Shown here in pieces: positions 1 to 12,624 of a stretch of 64,000 nt of DNA. The DNA lies in the NCBI GenBank assembly GCA_029582155.1, contig CM055895.1, positions 7,808,544-7,872,543 of the forward strand. The letters are read 5' to 3'. Numbering within the stretch: the first letter of the stretch is position 1; every line of letters starts with the position of its first letter. Under the pieces are notes generated by a model that saw only the letters and a list, made by a program, of their open reading frames with translations, searched no databases and had not been told where the DNA came from. The position numbers and the translations under genes are program-made. The DNA comes from Panopea generosa. Taxonomy: Eukaryota; Mollusca; Bivalvia; Adapedonta; Hiatellidae.

Positions 1-425
1 TGATATGTACGATATAGAGGGATGGAAATGATATGTACGATATAGGGTGATTGGAATACTATGTACGAGGTAGAGTGATGGGAATAATATATACGAGAGC
101 GATGGAAATGATATGTAGAATATATAAGGATGGGAATGATATGTATGATATAGGGTGATGGGAATTATATATACGAGATAGAGTGATTGGAATGATATGT
201 ACTATTTAGAGTGATGGAAATGATATATACAAGATAGTGGAATAGGAATATGTACAATATAGAGGGATGGGAATGACATATACGAGATAGAGTGATTGGA
301 ATGATATTTACGATTTAGAATGATGGAAATGATATGCACAATATAGTGGGATTAGAATGAAATATAAGAGATAAGGTGATAGGAATGATATGTACGAGGT
401 AGAATGATGGGAATGATGAGTTTAT
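1..425. repeat. 28-bp minisatellite array
   Basis: Tandem, diverged copies of a unit of about 28 bp built on gatatgtacgatatagag followed by tgatgggaat. About 14-15 units run from the window edge, so the array probably continues to the left. Copies differ by substitutions and small indels. No coding sense is visible. Confidence 0.85.
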
Positions 426-1613
426 AATGACATGTTGTATTAAAGTGAGCGAAAGTATGCGAGTTTATATGGTAACAAGTACGATTTAAAAAAAGAAACA
501 AAATAATATACAAATATATATTAACGTTGAAAACAAAAACTGACAATTCTCTGTTTGCATAGGTGATAATCACGCGTTACCGAGTAGCAGGAATACTGCC
601 GTTTACCACTAATTACAGCATGAACCTATAACCTGATTTTTAAATAACATCATCATAACTGCCTAGTGTAAATCTCCAAAATATAAAGTGTCATATATTG
701 CTCTTAGAGCACACTAATCGTATAACTTTAGGGTTATTTTCTTAATATTCTATCATACTCAACAACTGAGTCGCCAGATTTTTAAACATGCAAATTATAT
801 ACGCTTCATATCCAGCTTCTACAGTATCATTGAAAGGCACACCAATGATTGATCGTGGTAATTGGTCTTCCTTGCGATGCGAGTACTGATCAACATCAGA
901 TTTAAATGTTCATTCCTGGAGAAAATATTGATACATCTGTGTTGTGTCCACTGACTTATGCATCCATCCATTGATATATTAAATAAAATACGATTGTTTT
1001 TTACCTTTCTTTTAATGTTCTCTGGACAATTCAAGTTTTTTTTCAATTGCCTTCATAAGATATCAATATTCTGTTTGCTTCTTTATGTTTACATTGTTAA
1101 TGTTTTTTTCTGCAGCTATATAAGCTATATAACATGTCATGTTTTTAAAGCAGAATTGCATATGGCCGATGCCTTTCATGATTTGTGAAAAATCTGAAGA
1201 ATATAATCTTAAATGATGGAGACTATAGTGCTTGATGCTTTTTTTATTCCGGATATGAGAGAGAGAGAGAGATTTTCTCACTATTTTCTCTTTTCTGCAG
1301 CAGAGCCAATGTTTTATTTTCATTGTTCTGCATGTTATTGATGTTTCAAACTTATTAGCATTAAAGAAGCAGCTATTGGCAAAAGCTTCACATCATGCTG
1401 TCCACTTCTCAATACATTTTAGTAATACATCTCTGACGTTACCGTTTACTTACTGACCAATAGTTGCAGTAAGTATCATCATCATTATTAAGCTATATAT
1501 AATGTCTTAGCGATATCCTCAGTACTACATTTTTAAAGTCGGCTTACCTGTAAAGAATCTTTTCAAGGAACCTGAGGCAAAAACATAATGTATGCTGCTG
1601 GTTTGATATAAAA
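426..1613. other. Non-coding stretch, no gene seen
   Basis: AT-rich sequence with only short unconvincing reading frames on either strand. A short (GA)n run lies at about 1251-1272. No motif, RNA gene or mobile-element protein is recognised. Confidence 0.5.
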
Positions 1614-1616
1614 TGG

Positions 1617-1660
1617 ACCGGTGTCGTGTTAGATTCACACGCACTACGGAAAGTCCACGC
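1617..1660 (+). repeat. 44-bp inverted-repeat copy, partner at 7822-7865
   Basis: This 44-bp stretch, beginning accggtgtc and ending agtccacgc, matches the reverse complement of 7822-7865 at 39 of 44 positions without gaps. The similarity stops abruptly on both sides. The two could be terminal inverted repeats of one element of about 6.25 kb, or two independent copies of a short dispersed repeat in opposite orientation. Confidence 0.6.
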
Positions 1661-1809
1661 TTTATGGGTGTACACTATTGCTTATTCATCTGGTGTTATT
1701 TTTAGTTATGTATTGATATTTTAAAGATTTGTTTCATAATACCTAAACTTCAAATTGGTAAAGGTTAGAAGAAATATTTCGTCCAATAAAATTTTAAAAT
1801 CGCATTCAA

Positions 1810-2190
1810 AATCGATCAGTATTTACAAAATGTTCTTTTTTGAAACCTTAATTTTCGAAAGTTACTCAAGAAAGAAACAAGAAAAACCTGGCAATAATCA
1901 TTTGATATAATACATTTTCAATCAGTCAAATTGTCAAAGTTATCAATATAAGTTTTATTAGAAAAGAAACCATCCAAAATTTACTCATTTCCGAGCAATA
2001 TATATTTTTCGCCGACAAATGGTTCATTTCAAAATCTTAATTCACGGAAGATATCAAAAATACCAATATGAATTCCTCACAATAACCATTTGGTATACTA
2101 TATTTTCAATCAGTGATACTTTTAAAGTTATCTTAATAAGCTTAGTTTGATAAATGTTCCTCAAAAATAGATCCATTTCCGAAAATCAAC
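1810..2190. repeat. Diverged tandem duplication, unit about 190 bp
   Basis: 1810-2000 and 2002-2190 share a series of blocks in the same order: a ttgaaacctta-like block, an aataaccatttg block, attttcaatcagt, then aaagttatc. The copies are well diverged. Nothing in them appears to code. Confidence 0.5.
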
Positions 2191-2804
2191 ATAACGCCGC
2201 CATTGCTTCTACGCGTGCATCGTTCAGAAAGATCTGGACCCTAATACACAATGCAGATTATTTTATTTTATTTCATGACCTTTAATAATTGCAAATTTAA
2301 TATATCATTCGACAGTAAATATAGTTTTCATTGTGTTTTGAGGTAAATATAAGAGATTAAATCCAGGCAATTGTTTCACAATATTTTGCCTTCCTTTCGA
2401 AAATCTAATCGTTAATTTGCAAACATACAAATCCTTATTTTTTTCAAGAGTTATCTTTAAAGAATGAACATTGTTGAAATTTAAAACATCTTTAAAATAA
2501 AGGTTTACATGCTGAAGGCATTTACGAGTGTTTTGGTGAGTAATTAAAGTCTAATTTGACACCTTCAAGGCATGACGTCACGTCATATTTATATTGATGG
2601 TGGACACACTTTTCTGATATTCACAACATTTTTAAGTTTAAGTTTTGAAATTAAGTGTGGTGTTAGAAAATCACATGTCAACTAAATATTGAATACATGT
2701 ATATACAGATTTAAAAATTCAGTGCCCAGTAATAAAAATCTAGTGTTGAGTAAAGATGTGTATCTAGTGAGAAAATCAAGTGACGCGTATGAAAGTATAG
2801 TATT
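2191..2804. other. Non-coding stretch, no gene seen
   Basis: AT-rich sequence with no supported reading frame, RNA gene or recognisable repeat. Confidence 0.45.
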
Positions 2805-2910
2805 AAACAAGGCTGTTGGTGCTTTAATCGTCTTATTTGGGTACCAAACAGTTGTTGCAGTTGGTGCTTGTCTTTTGTTATTCAAGTACCAATTATTCAC
2901 GTGTCACGTG
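2805..2910. repeat. Outlying units of the 50-bp satellite found at 5228-5985
   Basis: Two degenerate units with the same hallmarks as the later array (gttggtgctt, gtaccaaac, cacgtgcttatca) lie about 2.3 kb before it. They suggest that the 50-bp array was once longer or was split by growth of the simple repeats between. Confidence 0.55.
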
Positions 2911-2924
2911 CTTATCACGTAAAA

Positions 2925-3300
2925 CAAGAATGAAGTAAGGATGGAAAAGAAAACAAGATTGAAATAAGAACGGAAAAGAAAACAAGAATGAAGTAAGGAT
3001 GGAAAGGAAAACAAGTTGAAATAAGAACGGAAAAGAAACAGGAATGAAGTAAGGACGGAAAGGAAAACAAGTATGAAGTAAGGATGGAAAGGAAAACAAG
3101 TATGAAATAAGGATGGAAAAGAAAACAAGAATGAAGTAAGAGTTAAGAAGAATGAAGTATGAAAAGAAAGAAAAAAAGAATGAAGAATACAATAATGAAG
3201 TAAGGGTGGAAAGAAGAAAAATACAAGTATGAAGTATACAAAAGGTTGGAATTAAAAGTAAGTATGAATTAAAAACATAGTACGAGTATTTTTGAAGAAA
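2925..3300. repeat. 30-bp purine-rich minisatellite
   Basis: Tandem units of about 30 bp of the type gaatgaagtaaggatgga followed by aaagaaaacaa. About 7 good copies end near 3145, then a degenerate purine-rich tail follows. The long Phe/Ser-rich frame on the opposite strand is a by-product of this repeat. Confidence 0.85.
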
Positions 3301-4242
3301 GTAAAAGTCAGTGCAGAAGTATATGAGAATATAGGAAAGGCGCTTAATCCTCCACGACCGGTGATTAAGCAATTGAAAGAATACAACCGTTTTTTGGTTG
3401 ACTCCATGGATGGGGATTTATAAACAAGGGGCTATTCACCTGACTGGTAAACCGCCGCGATATAAAGTAACGTTAGACAAACATAAATTAAGATCTTTTA
3501 TATACCTAAGATAAAACTTTTATCATGTTACAAACATTTGCATACCATGATAATTTTTAAATGATAAAATATTTTTATTCCGTCATTATATAAATAAATT
3601 AATATTTTATCTGTTGTTATATTTTCAACATTTTTAGTTTCACAATAATACTCAATTTGTTTATTTATTTTAAGAAGAAAAAGGGACATAATATATGGTT
3701 TATTTAAATAGCTATTAATAGCATTGATAATCCATTGCCAAAGGCATCTTCACGAGTTTCATCGCGATCTGTTAATGACCACATGTGATTCAAAAGCAAT
3801 ACATATACATATAGATGTACATAGATACATTTTGTCTTTGCAATAAGTTATCTTGTCTAGTCGGTTCAAAGTTAAATGTCATCAAATGGGATGTTACCAG
3901 TCTTGGAATAACAGAATCGTCAATTGTTACACAACTGTTGCGTCGAAAACAAGTGATACATATTATGTTTTGATTGTCCGTTGTCAGATTTAAGATAGTT
4001 AGAATTTTGCCTCTGCTTTTTTTTGGAATCATGGAACTGATATGAGGAGTGTTCCACGTTTGATATGAATTACTATAGAGTGACCACTTCCTTCTAAATC
4101 CAAATAATATTTTCAAGCACGAGGACAAGTCCTAGACTGATTGTCATCAATTTAACTGAAATGAGTTTTAGGGGTCGCTTTTATTTATTTTTTTTAATTT
4201 TAATCGCATTTTTGTCAGGTTATTAATTTACAAGAGGGGATT
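3301..4242. other. Non-coding stretch, no gene seen
   Basis: AT-rich sequence. A 112-codon minus-strand frame (3790-4128) has no recognisable domain and low-complexity ends, so it is not called as a gene. Confidence 0.45.
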
Positions 4243-4855
4243 CTACCACGACTACTTCTACTACTACTACTACTACTACAACCACAACTACTATTAATTC
4301 TATGTATACTACTACTACTACTTCTACTACTGGTACTACTACTACTACTACTACTATTACTACTACTACGTCTACCACCAACACCACCACTACTATTATT
4401 GATACTACTACTACTACAACTACTACTACTTCTGCTACTACTACCATCACTACCTATAACTACTTCTAGTACGACTACAACTACTTATACTAATACTACT
4501 ACAATCATCACCACTTCTACCGCTACTACTACTACTACTACACCTAATACTACAGCCACCTCCACCACTACTACTATTATTACTACTAAAACTTCTACTG
4601 CTACTACTACTTTTACTACTATAACCACTACCACCACCATCACCACAACTACTACTACTACTTCTACTACTTTTACTACTACAACTTCTACCACCACCAC
4701 CACTACTACTACTTCTACCACCACCACTACTATTACTACTAGTAGTAGTATTACTACTACTACTACTACTACTATTATTACTACTTATACTACTACTATT
4801 ACTATTACTACTACTACAACTACTACTACTACCACTAATACCACTACTAATACTT

Positions 4856-4901
<46 letters not shown>

Positions 4902-5125
4902 AACCACCACCACCACTACTATAACTAGTACTATAACAATTATCACCACCACTACCACCACCACTACTACTAATACTACTACTACTTCCACCACACCATC
5001 ATTAATCCTACTAATATTACTACTACTACTACTGCTACTACTACTTTTACTACTACTACCACCACCACCACAACTACTATTACTTCTAACATCACCACCA
5101 CTTATACTATTACTATTACTTCTAT

Positions 5126-5164
<39 letters not shown>

Positions 5165-5223
5165 TACTACTACTACTACTACTACTAGTCCTTCTACTTT
5201 TACTACCACCACCATCACCACTT
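4243..5223. repeat. (ACT)n trinucleotide microsatellite, about 980 bp
   Basis: Almost the whole stretch is made of ACT/TAC/ACC triplets with scattered variants (ACA, ATT, TCT). It gives a 280-codon Thr/Leu-rich frame on + and poly-Val frames on -, which are composition artefacts and not proteins. Confidence 0.95.
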
Positions 5224-5227
5224 GGTT

Positions 5228-5985
5228 CTGATCTTGTGTAATTTAAGAACTAAATGTGTGCTTATCATGCAGTTGATACTTGTCTCGTGTAATTAAAGTA
5301 CCAAACGTGTGATTCTCATGGCGTTGATGATTTATTTGTTTAATGTAGGTACCAAACGTGTGTAAATCATGCAGTTGGTAATTGTCTCCTGTTAGTTAGA
5401 TACCAAACATGTTGATCTTACGTTGTTGGTGCATATCTTGTGTAATTTAGTTACCAAACGTGTGCTTATCATGCAGTTGGTTCGTTTCGTGTGTAATTTA
5501 GGTACCAAATGCGTATTTCTCATGTTGTTGGTGTCTGTGTGTAATTTACGTACTAAACGTTTGGTTCTCATGTCGTTGGTCCCTGTCTTGTTTATTCAGG
5601 TGCCAAACGTGTGTTTATCATGCAGTTGGTGATTGCCGTATGTAATTTAGGTATCAAAAGCGTGTTTCTCATGTCGTTGGTGATTGTGTGTAATTTACGT
5701 ACTAAACGTTTGGTTCCCGTATCGTTGGTGCCTCTCTTGATTTTTTTAGTTATCAAACCTGTACTTATCATTGGTGCTTATCGTGTATAATTAGGTACCA
5801 AACGCGTGGTTCTCATGCCGTTGGTGTATGTCGTTTGTAATTTACGTACTTAACGTGTTATTCTCATGCCGTTTATGCTTCAATTTTGTACCAAACGTTT
5901 GCTTATCATGCAGTTTGTGCTTGTTTTATGTAATGTAGGTACCAAACGTGTGGTTCTCATTTCGTTGGTGCTTTTATTGTGTATT
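5228..5985. repeat. 50-bp satellite array, about 15 units
   Basis: The marker accaaacgtg or a close variant recurs about every 50 bp (for example near 5301, 5351, 5402, 5452, 5504, 5551, 5601, 5652). Two versions of the middle tend to alternate, one with tatcatgcagttggt and one with tctcatgtcgttggt, which hints at a 100-bp higher-order unit. The array abuts the (ACT)n tract on one side and a (GA)n tract on the other. Confidence 0.85.
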
Positions 5986-5995
5986 TTATAATAGA

Positions 5996-6000
<5 letters not shown>

Positions 6001-6045
<45 letters not shown>

Positions 6046-6046
6046 G
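6001..6046. repeat. (GA)n microsatellite
   Basis: A run of GA dinucleotides with one cga interruption, directly after the 50-bp array. Confidence 0.95.
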
Positions 6047-9000
6047 AGATATTTGGAAATGGAAAAAGAATAACGGAACTGTGAGAAAAAAAACGATAAA
6101 AGAGAGGAGAAAATGGAGTAACGAAATAGGGATAGTAGAGAAGGTATCCGGACAAAAGAGCCCCTAGGTCAAAAAATGTACACCTGGACAAAAGCCCCTT
6201 GGAGCATCAATACAGTGAACAATTCATAAGCATATTAAAGAAAAAATCACAAATATTATATGTACATGAATATGACTACTATATATTCACTTCAGATCAA
6301 TTTAATTTTCTTATTCTGACAGCACAATCATCATCAAAAGTTATATGTCATTTAATAAAATGTAAACATATATCATGGATTATCAAAAATGTTATACCTC
6401 GCAAACGAGGTAATAATAATTATTTTTGCTGTTGTTTTATAAAGCCTTTTATTTCAACTAGATCAGAGACATATAAACAATTAATGTACAAACAATAACC
6501 TGTCCTCTGACAGGAAATAGATGCGAACATGGCACCTTGTTATCATAACAAAATTACTCAACCGGGATAAGGGGTCATAAAGTCACAACTCCCAATTTTT
6601 ATGATCATAATTTACACATGTATACGGAATGGAAATAACAAATTGCTATAAACATTATTACATGCAACTTTATTTTGATAAGAAATGTTTCTAAGTTTAA
6701 GGCTGGTGTCAGAATACTTAAATAAAAGGAAGTTTTATAGTGTACACATAGCAAGGAATAAAATTATCTGGTAAATACAATTTATCGTCCCATTAGAGCA
6801 ATACGGTACCAAGTTTATATGAAATAAGAAGGCACTTGGTACCTTTTGCATCAATGGGGCGTTATGTACTGTTAATGAATATAAATATATTAGTGACAAG
6901 GATAAATAAATTAACGAACGAACGAACGAATGAATAAATGAATGAATGAATGGAAAATGTAGCAGTTTGCTGTAACGAGTATGAAGCATTAAACTGACTT
7001 AGAAACAGTGATTGATAGTATAAGCGCAACGGCTAATTCTCGTTTCCTTGACGCGTGATATGCAACCGCATATTGCTTCAAATTAATGCTTATTTTTCTT
7101 AATTTATTCACATTTACAAATTATTAAGTTTTTTTTTGATTTTGTAAGAACACGGCCCACCGATCGGTCATTGTTTCAAGTATAACTTGATTTGTGTAGT
7201 TAATATTTTTAATAAAAGCTTATTTTGTAATTTACATAAATGATATGTTGTTTATTATGCTTTTATATCTATATTTATCAACATCTAAATTTTACAAAAG
7301 TTAAAAACGCTGTTTTCTTTTATTTTTATACTTTACTTATTTAATTATACGTTTATCATTCATGTTGTTTAATCAGCGATTTCACTAGCTACTGTATGAA
7401 ATGGTTGTGGGCATTTTTCGCCGTTTTGTGAAGGAGTGCCCGTAAATAAATGCTTAATTCTCCGTAGTTACGCCAGTACATATAAATATGTTAACATCAC
7501 TCGATCAGGTAATAGTTCAGCTTTCGATCAGTGTATGTTTCACTAAAATAACAGTTATTAATTTAGTAAAAAAATGTGTTTAACCGTGTTTTACTGTTTT
7601 CTGTGATTTTTCTTCTATTATAGCGGTTTATAACACATCTATTTTCTATTGTCATAAGTGTACGTTTTAAGAGTAAAATAACACTCCAGTGGGTTTTTTG
7701 CCAGTTCAACCTATGTTTAAACAAAAACACGCTTTTCAAATGATAAATAACCTTTAAACAAATAGAATTATTCGATTCAAAACAGTAACAAATGCGTGTG
7801 ATTTTTCCGCGTGTGAAACACGCGTGGACTATCGGGAGTGCGTGTGAATCTAACGTGACACCGGTACATATGAAACATATAAAAGAGTTTCAGCTGCTTG
7901 AATCTGCATAGCTGTTTTGGCTACAGTCAATGTTACACACTCATCGCTGCATATTTCTTTTATATACTAGGACTATTTCATTGTTTCTTCTGTGATATCT
8001 ACTGGTGGTAAATTAACGATATCCATTAAGATATTAGCTGACACTTCTATCAGTAAGGTCTTCTACTTAGTCCTGGTGTATGGATAAATTAATAATTCAG
8101 AATAGGTAAATATTTCTACTGATAAAATATGTTCTTTTAACCTGAGTTTGGTTTCTACATTGGTGTTTGGAATGTGTTGATATACTATACCTATGACATA
8201 ATATTATGCTATATTGCTGCTGTCAGTGTCTCAGTATTTTCATTGTTATGGTCACATGTTGAACCTATGAAAACATAGTTGTCTGATTTAATTCAATATC
8301 AACGTGTTGCTTTCTTCCCTTTATTTATGTTACTACTTTTGTGTTTCTAATGCTATAATTGTATAACGGTACTCTACTGAGCTTTCAACTAAATTCAAAA
8401 CCTTTTTTCTACCAGTCAGATTTTACTTTTCTGGTTTTATCTGCCCCATATTGTGGAAAAGACTTTATTTTCACTAATATAATTTACAAGTCTCTGTACT
8501 TAGAAGGAATCATTTTAATCGATGGAACCTGTAAAAAGTACTTGGAAAAAATACTCTTTGAGTTCTTTAAGGTTAGAGTTTTCTCCGTCCTTTAGTACCT
8601 CTGTAGCCGGAGACTGGTAGGTATCCAACAACATCAGCCTTAAATAAGTTCAGTATGCTGATATATTGCCTCTATTACAAAAATACTGTTAAAATCGACT
8701 TTAACAAGCCATTTATTGCAAACTACTAAACCATCATTAATTATTATTTGATTTGTAATGATTTCAGACCCTCTTGAAATTCTTTCAATAATATTTGACA
8801 TATATTATATTGTTTATATTTTCATAAACTACCGAAAACAAATCTGTATATATTTTAGTTTTATATTATTTGTTTCGATGTGTGGGTTTTTAGGGTAAAA
8901 GTTGTCAATTAAATGTTGGTTTTGACATAATATTTAAAAAAATCTCTTCAAATTCTACTGTTTGTTTTTTATTATTATGGTATTTGGTTTGAAATAAGCT

Positions 9001-10239
9001 TACTGATCGTTTAATACTGCAAACATGTATGTTGTAATTTCACCTTGTTTGCATTTAAGTGTTGTCCAAAAGTGTTTACCATCAATGAAAAATCATTCAG
9101 TCCATATAGAAATATATATATAAACATACATAATTATATTGTCATCGCAACATTTATACCTGTATAGAATACTAAATAAAATATATAATGTTTCAACATG
9201 CCCGGCAACCGGTACTGTCCGGTAATTACTATATACTAGTTTTTTATAACAAATGGACTACAAATAATACAGGCAATAGTGAAGCAATATGAATATATTT
9301 TGTTTGTATTTATAGATTACAATTTGATTTGGTTTCAGTTAGTCACGGTACTATTAAAAGGTTGATGTTAATTGAAACATTGTTGATAATAATCTTAAAT
9401 ACTATTGATATCATAAACAGCAAAACGTACTCTTGGAATTTGAAACCTACATAATAATTATACAAACGTACTGGAACCAACTAATCATAAAACGTATATC
9501 AAGAATTTAACAATATTTGTATGCATATTACTGAGTCATAACACATTATTCTAGCTTTAATGGCCTTTTTACCCATAGTTGCATTCTTTTAACATGAAAC
9601 AACAACCAACTGTATAATAAATCACTCTAAAAAAGTATGTTACAATAGAAAATAGTTTAGTAGAGCTTAAGTGTAACATATTCAGTTGTACTATTTAATG
9701 TGTATCTTAAAAATACGTTTTTCATAAGCATTACTTTACTAGAGAGGACGGTGCATAACGTGTAGAAGATACAAATATTCCAGTTTGTATTAGGTCCAAG
9801 TAGCAATGTGTAACCCTTAAACATATTCAATATTTTCAGACCCATTTATAAATAAAAATAAGGCATTTATCAAAATGCGTATATTTGCAGAAAAGTTATA
9901 TTTCTTATTTTGTCGGTCATTTTGTCGCTTATTTAGACTTGTAAATGTATCAACCATCTTTTTACTTTTTACCCTAAAATATGCCATACAAAATTACAAC
10001 ACAACATTAAATCTAAATTTTAACAATAAGCAGTCATTTCTATCAGATTATATACTATAACATGAATTTCAATATTTGGCGGCCATTTTAGCAATCATCT
10101 TTTTTTTTGTGACTAAACGCCCCAACAGCTGTTAATAAGAAATGAATTTTCGGACTCAGCATACACTTTACCTCTAGAAACAAGTCTCAAACCATTTGGA
10201 CATAAAAAGTAAATAAATACCCTTAGCTTTGAGACTGAC
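6047..10239. other. 4-kb non-coding stretch, no gene seen
   Basis: AT-rich. Contents noted: a short repeat of ggacaaaagcccct-like words at 6150-6200, a (GAAC/GAAT)n microsatellite at about 6913-6952, and the inverted-repeat copy at 7822-7865. A 99-codon frame at 6199-6498 has no recognisable domain. No RNA gene or mobile-element protein is seen. Confidence 0.5.
7822..7865 (-). repeat. 44-bp inverted-repeat copy, partner at 1617-1660
   Basis: Reverse complement of 1617-1660 at 39 of 44 positions. Next to it, on its left, is a palindromic stretch (gcgtgtg, then aaacacgcg) that the other copy lacks. Confidence 0.6.
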
Positions 10240-10244
10240 AGTGA

Positions 10245-10345
10245 CACGAGTGCTTAGTACGAGATAGAATGATGAGAATGTGATGTATATGTGTAAAGGA
10301 GTAAAATTACGAGATATATAATGTAGTGTTAGAGAGATAGTAACT
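10245..10345. repeat. Possible degenerate echo of the 28-bp minisatellite
   Basis: Words such as tagtacgagatagaatgatg and tacgagatata resemble the array at 1-425. The match is loose and may be a separate dispersal. Confidence 0.3.
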
Positions 10346-11070
10346 ATGTCACTGATGTATATATCGATACTCACATAGAAACAGAATAATATTACTATCC
10401 CACACTTCAGAACAAAAATAATAATGTAAAATCACGTATACCTTCATCAATTCATTCGTATAATTCATTGTTCGATTCATGTAATGAAATACAGTCTTCG
10501 CCATGTGGTTTTGTAAAAAACAAAATCAACATAATAGAACTATAATATACCTTGTTATTTCTCTCATGACAAGCTTTTTTGATCTGTTTTAAATGTAAGC
10601 TTAAGTTCAGAATATTTTGGAAATGAAGCATAACAATTGAGGGTGAAGAACTTTTTTTTTTGTGAATGTTCTTCTTCTATGTTTGGAAAGAAGGGGAAAC
10701 TTCGTTTTCAATCAATTAGATCATATCTATCCTCTCAATGTAAATAAACTTTATTTTGAATACACCAATAAATGACAGAAATAGTTGACTGCTGCTTCTG
10801 TTAAAACATTTACACCTAATCAATGACGTCATTTACACGTGATCAATTGGTCATTTACACGTGACCAATGGCGTAGTGAAACTTTTAGGAACAGCCACAA
10901 ATGAATGAGTATTTTCTCTATTTCAATATCAGCTTGTTTTGGGCTTCACAACCGCCAGTTGGAACGCCAGTCCGGGCCTACATCTTGAAAAAATAAGCTT
11001 TGTCCCTTGTGAGTATTTAAATACGACACATCCCTTCGTCTCTCACATCTGATAGGGAAGTTATAAGTAA
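10346..11070. other. Non-coding stretch, no gene seen
   Basis: AT-rich. A small duplication of the phrase catttacacgtga occurs near 10830-10870. No gene, RNA or mobile element is supported. Confidence 0.45.
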
Positions 11071-11074
11071 GTAG

Positions 11075-11625
11075 TAAGTTAGTAAATAGTTTATTATAGT
11101 GACATGCGCATGACAGTACAATAATAACTGTATAACATAATTATTAATAGTAGATCACCCGGTCCAGTGGGCATATAAGTCTATGCCAATAAATTGAGGC
11201 AATATGCAATTTCCCATGATAAATAATGCAACATGAATATAATACTGTAGGTAAACTTTCAAAATAATAAATGTAGATATTGTGTTTCAATAGTAGTGTA
11301 AATAGACTTCTTTCTTTTTAGATATGCCTTTGTCAAAACTTTGCCAAATTTCTTTGACAATTGTTCATTAGATATTTCAGTTTGTGTATAGTATCTAATA
11401 TTGTATAGTCTCTGGTTGCAATGACATTTCGTAGAATTGCATTTCTTAAGTACACATTAAAAGCACAGTCAAAAACGTAATGTGATTCGTCTTCCACTGT
11501 CCCTACGTAGTTTTTTTCATTTCTCAGTGGAAGAATACAACACCTGCATTGTGCCAAAATGGATCGTTCACTTTTAATTAGCGGCATGTTCACACATGGT
11601 TCGCTCATGAAATTGGCTTTAAATG
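11075..11625 (-). mobile_element. LINE 3' end: pol C-terminal fragment plus 3'UTR
   Basis: Reading on the - strand, 11608-11333 encodes 91 residues that resemble the C-terminal tail of non-LTR retrotransposon polymerases: a CRCC cysteine pair, then VEDESHYVFDC, matching the usual VEDE-x-HF...C motif that follows the reverse transcriptase, then an LR-containing helix. Downstream (11330-11075) is a probable 3'UTR ending in gtgactataataaact-like sequence, typical of LINE 3' ends. The endonuclease and reverse transcriptase are missing, so this is a 5'-truncated copy. It looks like a CR1/Jockey-type tail, but the clade is uncertain. Confidence 0.6.
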
Positions 11626-11696
11626 AAATGTATGTTCTTAATTTCGATAATAAGCGAAGATGAGTATTTAGGAAATAGTTTTAATGGTTAGCCAAT

Positions 11697-11742
11697 AGTC
11701 TGTCAGCCGTCGATGGTATAATAATGACGCTAAATATTAAAA
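11697..11742 (+). mobile_element. SINE B 3' fragment
   Basis: The stretch from agtctgtcagccgtcgatgg to atgacgctaaatatta matches the 3' end of SINE B seen in full at 14622-14915, here in + orientation. Only the last 45 bp or so remain. Confidence 0.55.
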
Positions 11743-12029
11743 AATCATGGAGCCTAAGGTGGTAAAAAACAAACAGAGGAGAGAATGGGAATGATAATTA
11801 GTATCTCCTTTATTTGTTCTACTCTCTCCCTCGATCTCTCGTACAACTCAATTACAGATTGCTCATTTTCCATCTTCCATATTATTTGTAAATAGTGTTG
11901 GTTATGTAGGGCCTATATATAGTTTATGTCATTGTTAATCAAACGAATGTGTCGTCTGCAGGAGAATTAAAGGCTGAATATATTTACCCAATCCCATTAC
12001 ATGTACAGTATCGAAATGAAATATGTTTA

Positions 12030-12140
12030 TACCGCTGACAAGAGAGGTAGTGGGTTCAATCCCCAGCCAGAGCTAAAGGTTTCTCGGACGATACTGGTTC
12101 TAACAGGAAGCGGACTCATAGAAAAGGTCTGAGTTTACCT
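12030..12140 (+). mobile_element. Old tRNA-derived SINE fragment (group D)
   Basis: A box-B-like gggttcaatcccc at about 12053 is followed by a tail containing actggttctaacaggaag. The same word is seen in the D copies at 24838-24975 and 60066-60120. The box A part is degenerate. Confidence 0.4.
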
Positions 12141-12624
12141 CACGATAGAGCTGAAATATATATATTATAAACTAAAACGCATAACGCTAAAACTTCTTGT
12201 GTGTACATCTAATAACCCGATAATGGGGAAATGATCCCGGACTATGCCTCTCTTGACCTAGTTATATGACGCCATTGCCGACCGACAAGCTGGCACGTAG
12301 TACACATTAGGTAAACACTTGGCTGCAGAGAGCTAGGATATGATGAGGCGACATCAGGCGATAAACACTACACGGCGTAAACACATCTGCAGAACAACTG
12401 TACACGTAGGCCATATGTTTACTAGTGCATAAATATGTGGAATGATTAAGGTATGTTGTTTGTTTTCATTAATAAACTCATTTATCGTATTTGATAGTCA
12501 TCTTTATGCGTTAACAACATGTAGGCTATTACTTGTAAAGAAAGTTGTAAATAAAGATTGGGCATAAATTTGTTGGCGTGTGAGCTAAGTTCAGCTAACG
12601 GGATATACTTTGTTTCTTTTTTGA

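Noticed and set aside
2893-3372. 159-codon Phe/Ser/Leu-rich minus-strand frame
   Set aside because: It is a translation of the 30-bp purine-rich minisatellite.
4399-5241. 280-codon Thr/Leu-rich reading frame
   Set aside because: It is entirely the translation of an (ACT)n microsatellite. Opposite-strand poly-Val frames are the same artefact.
6199-6498. 99-codon frame on +
   Set aside because: Composition is AT-driven and no domain or splice context is recognised.
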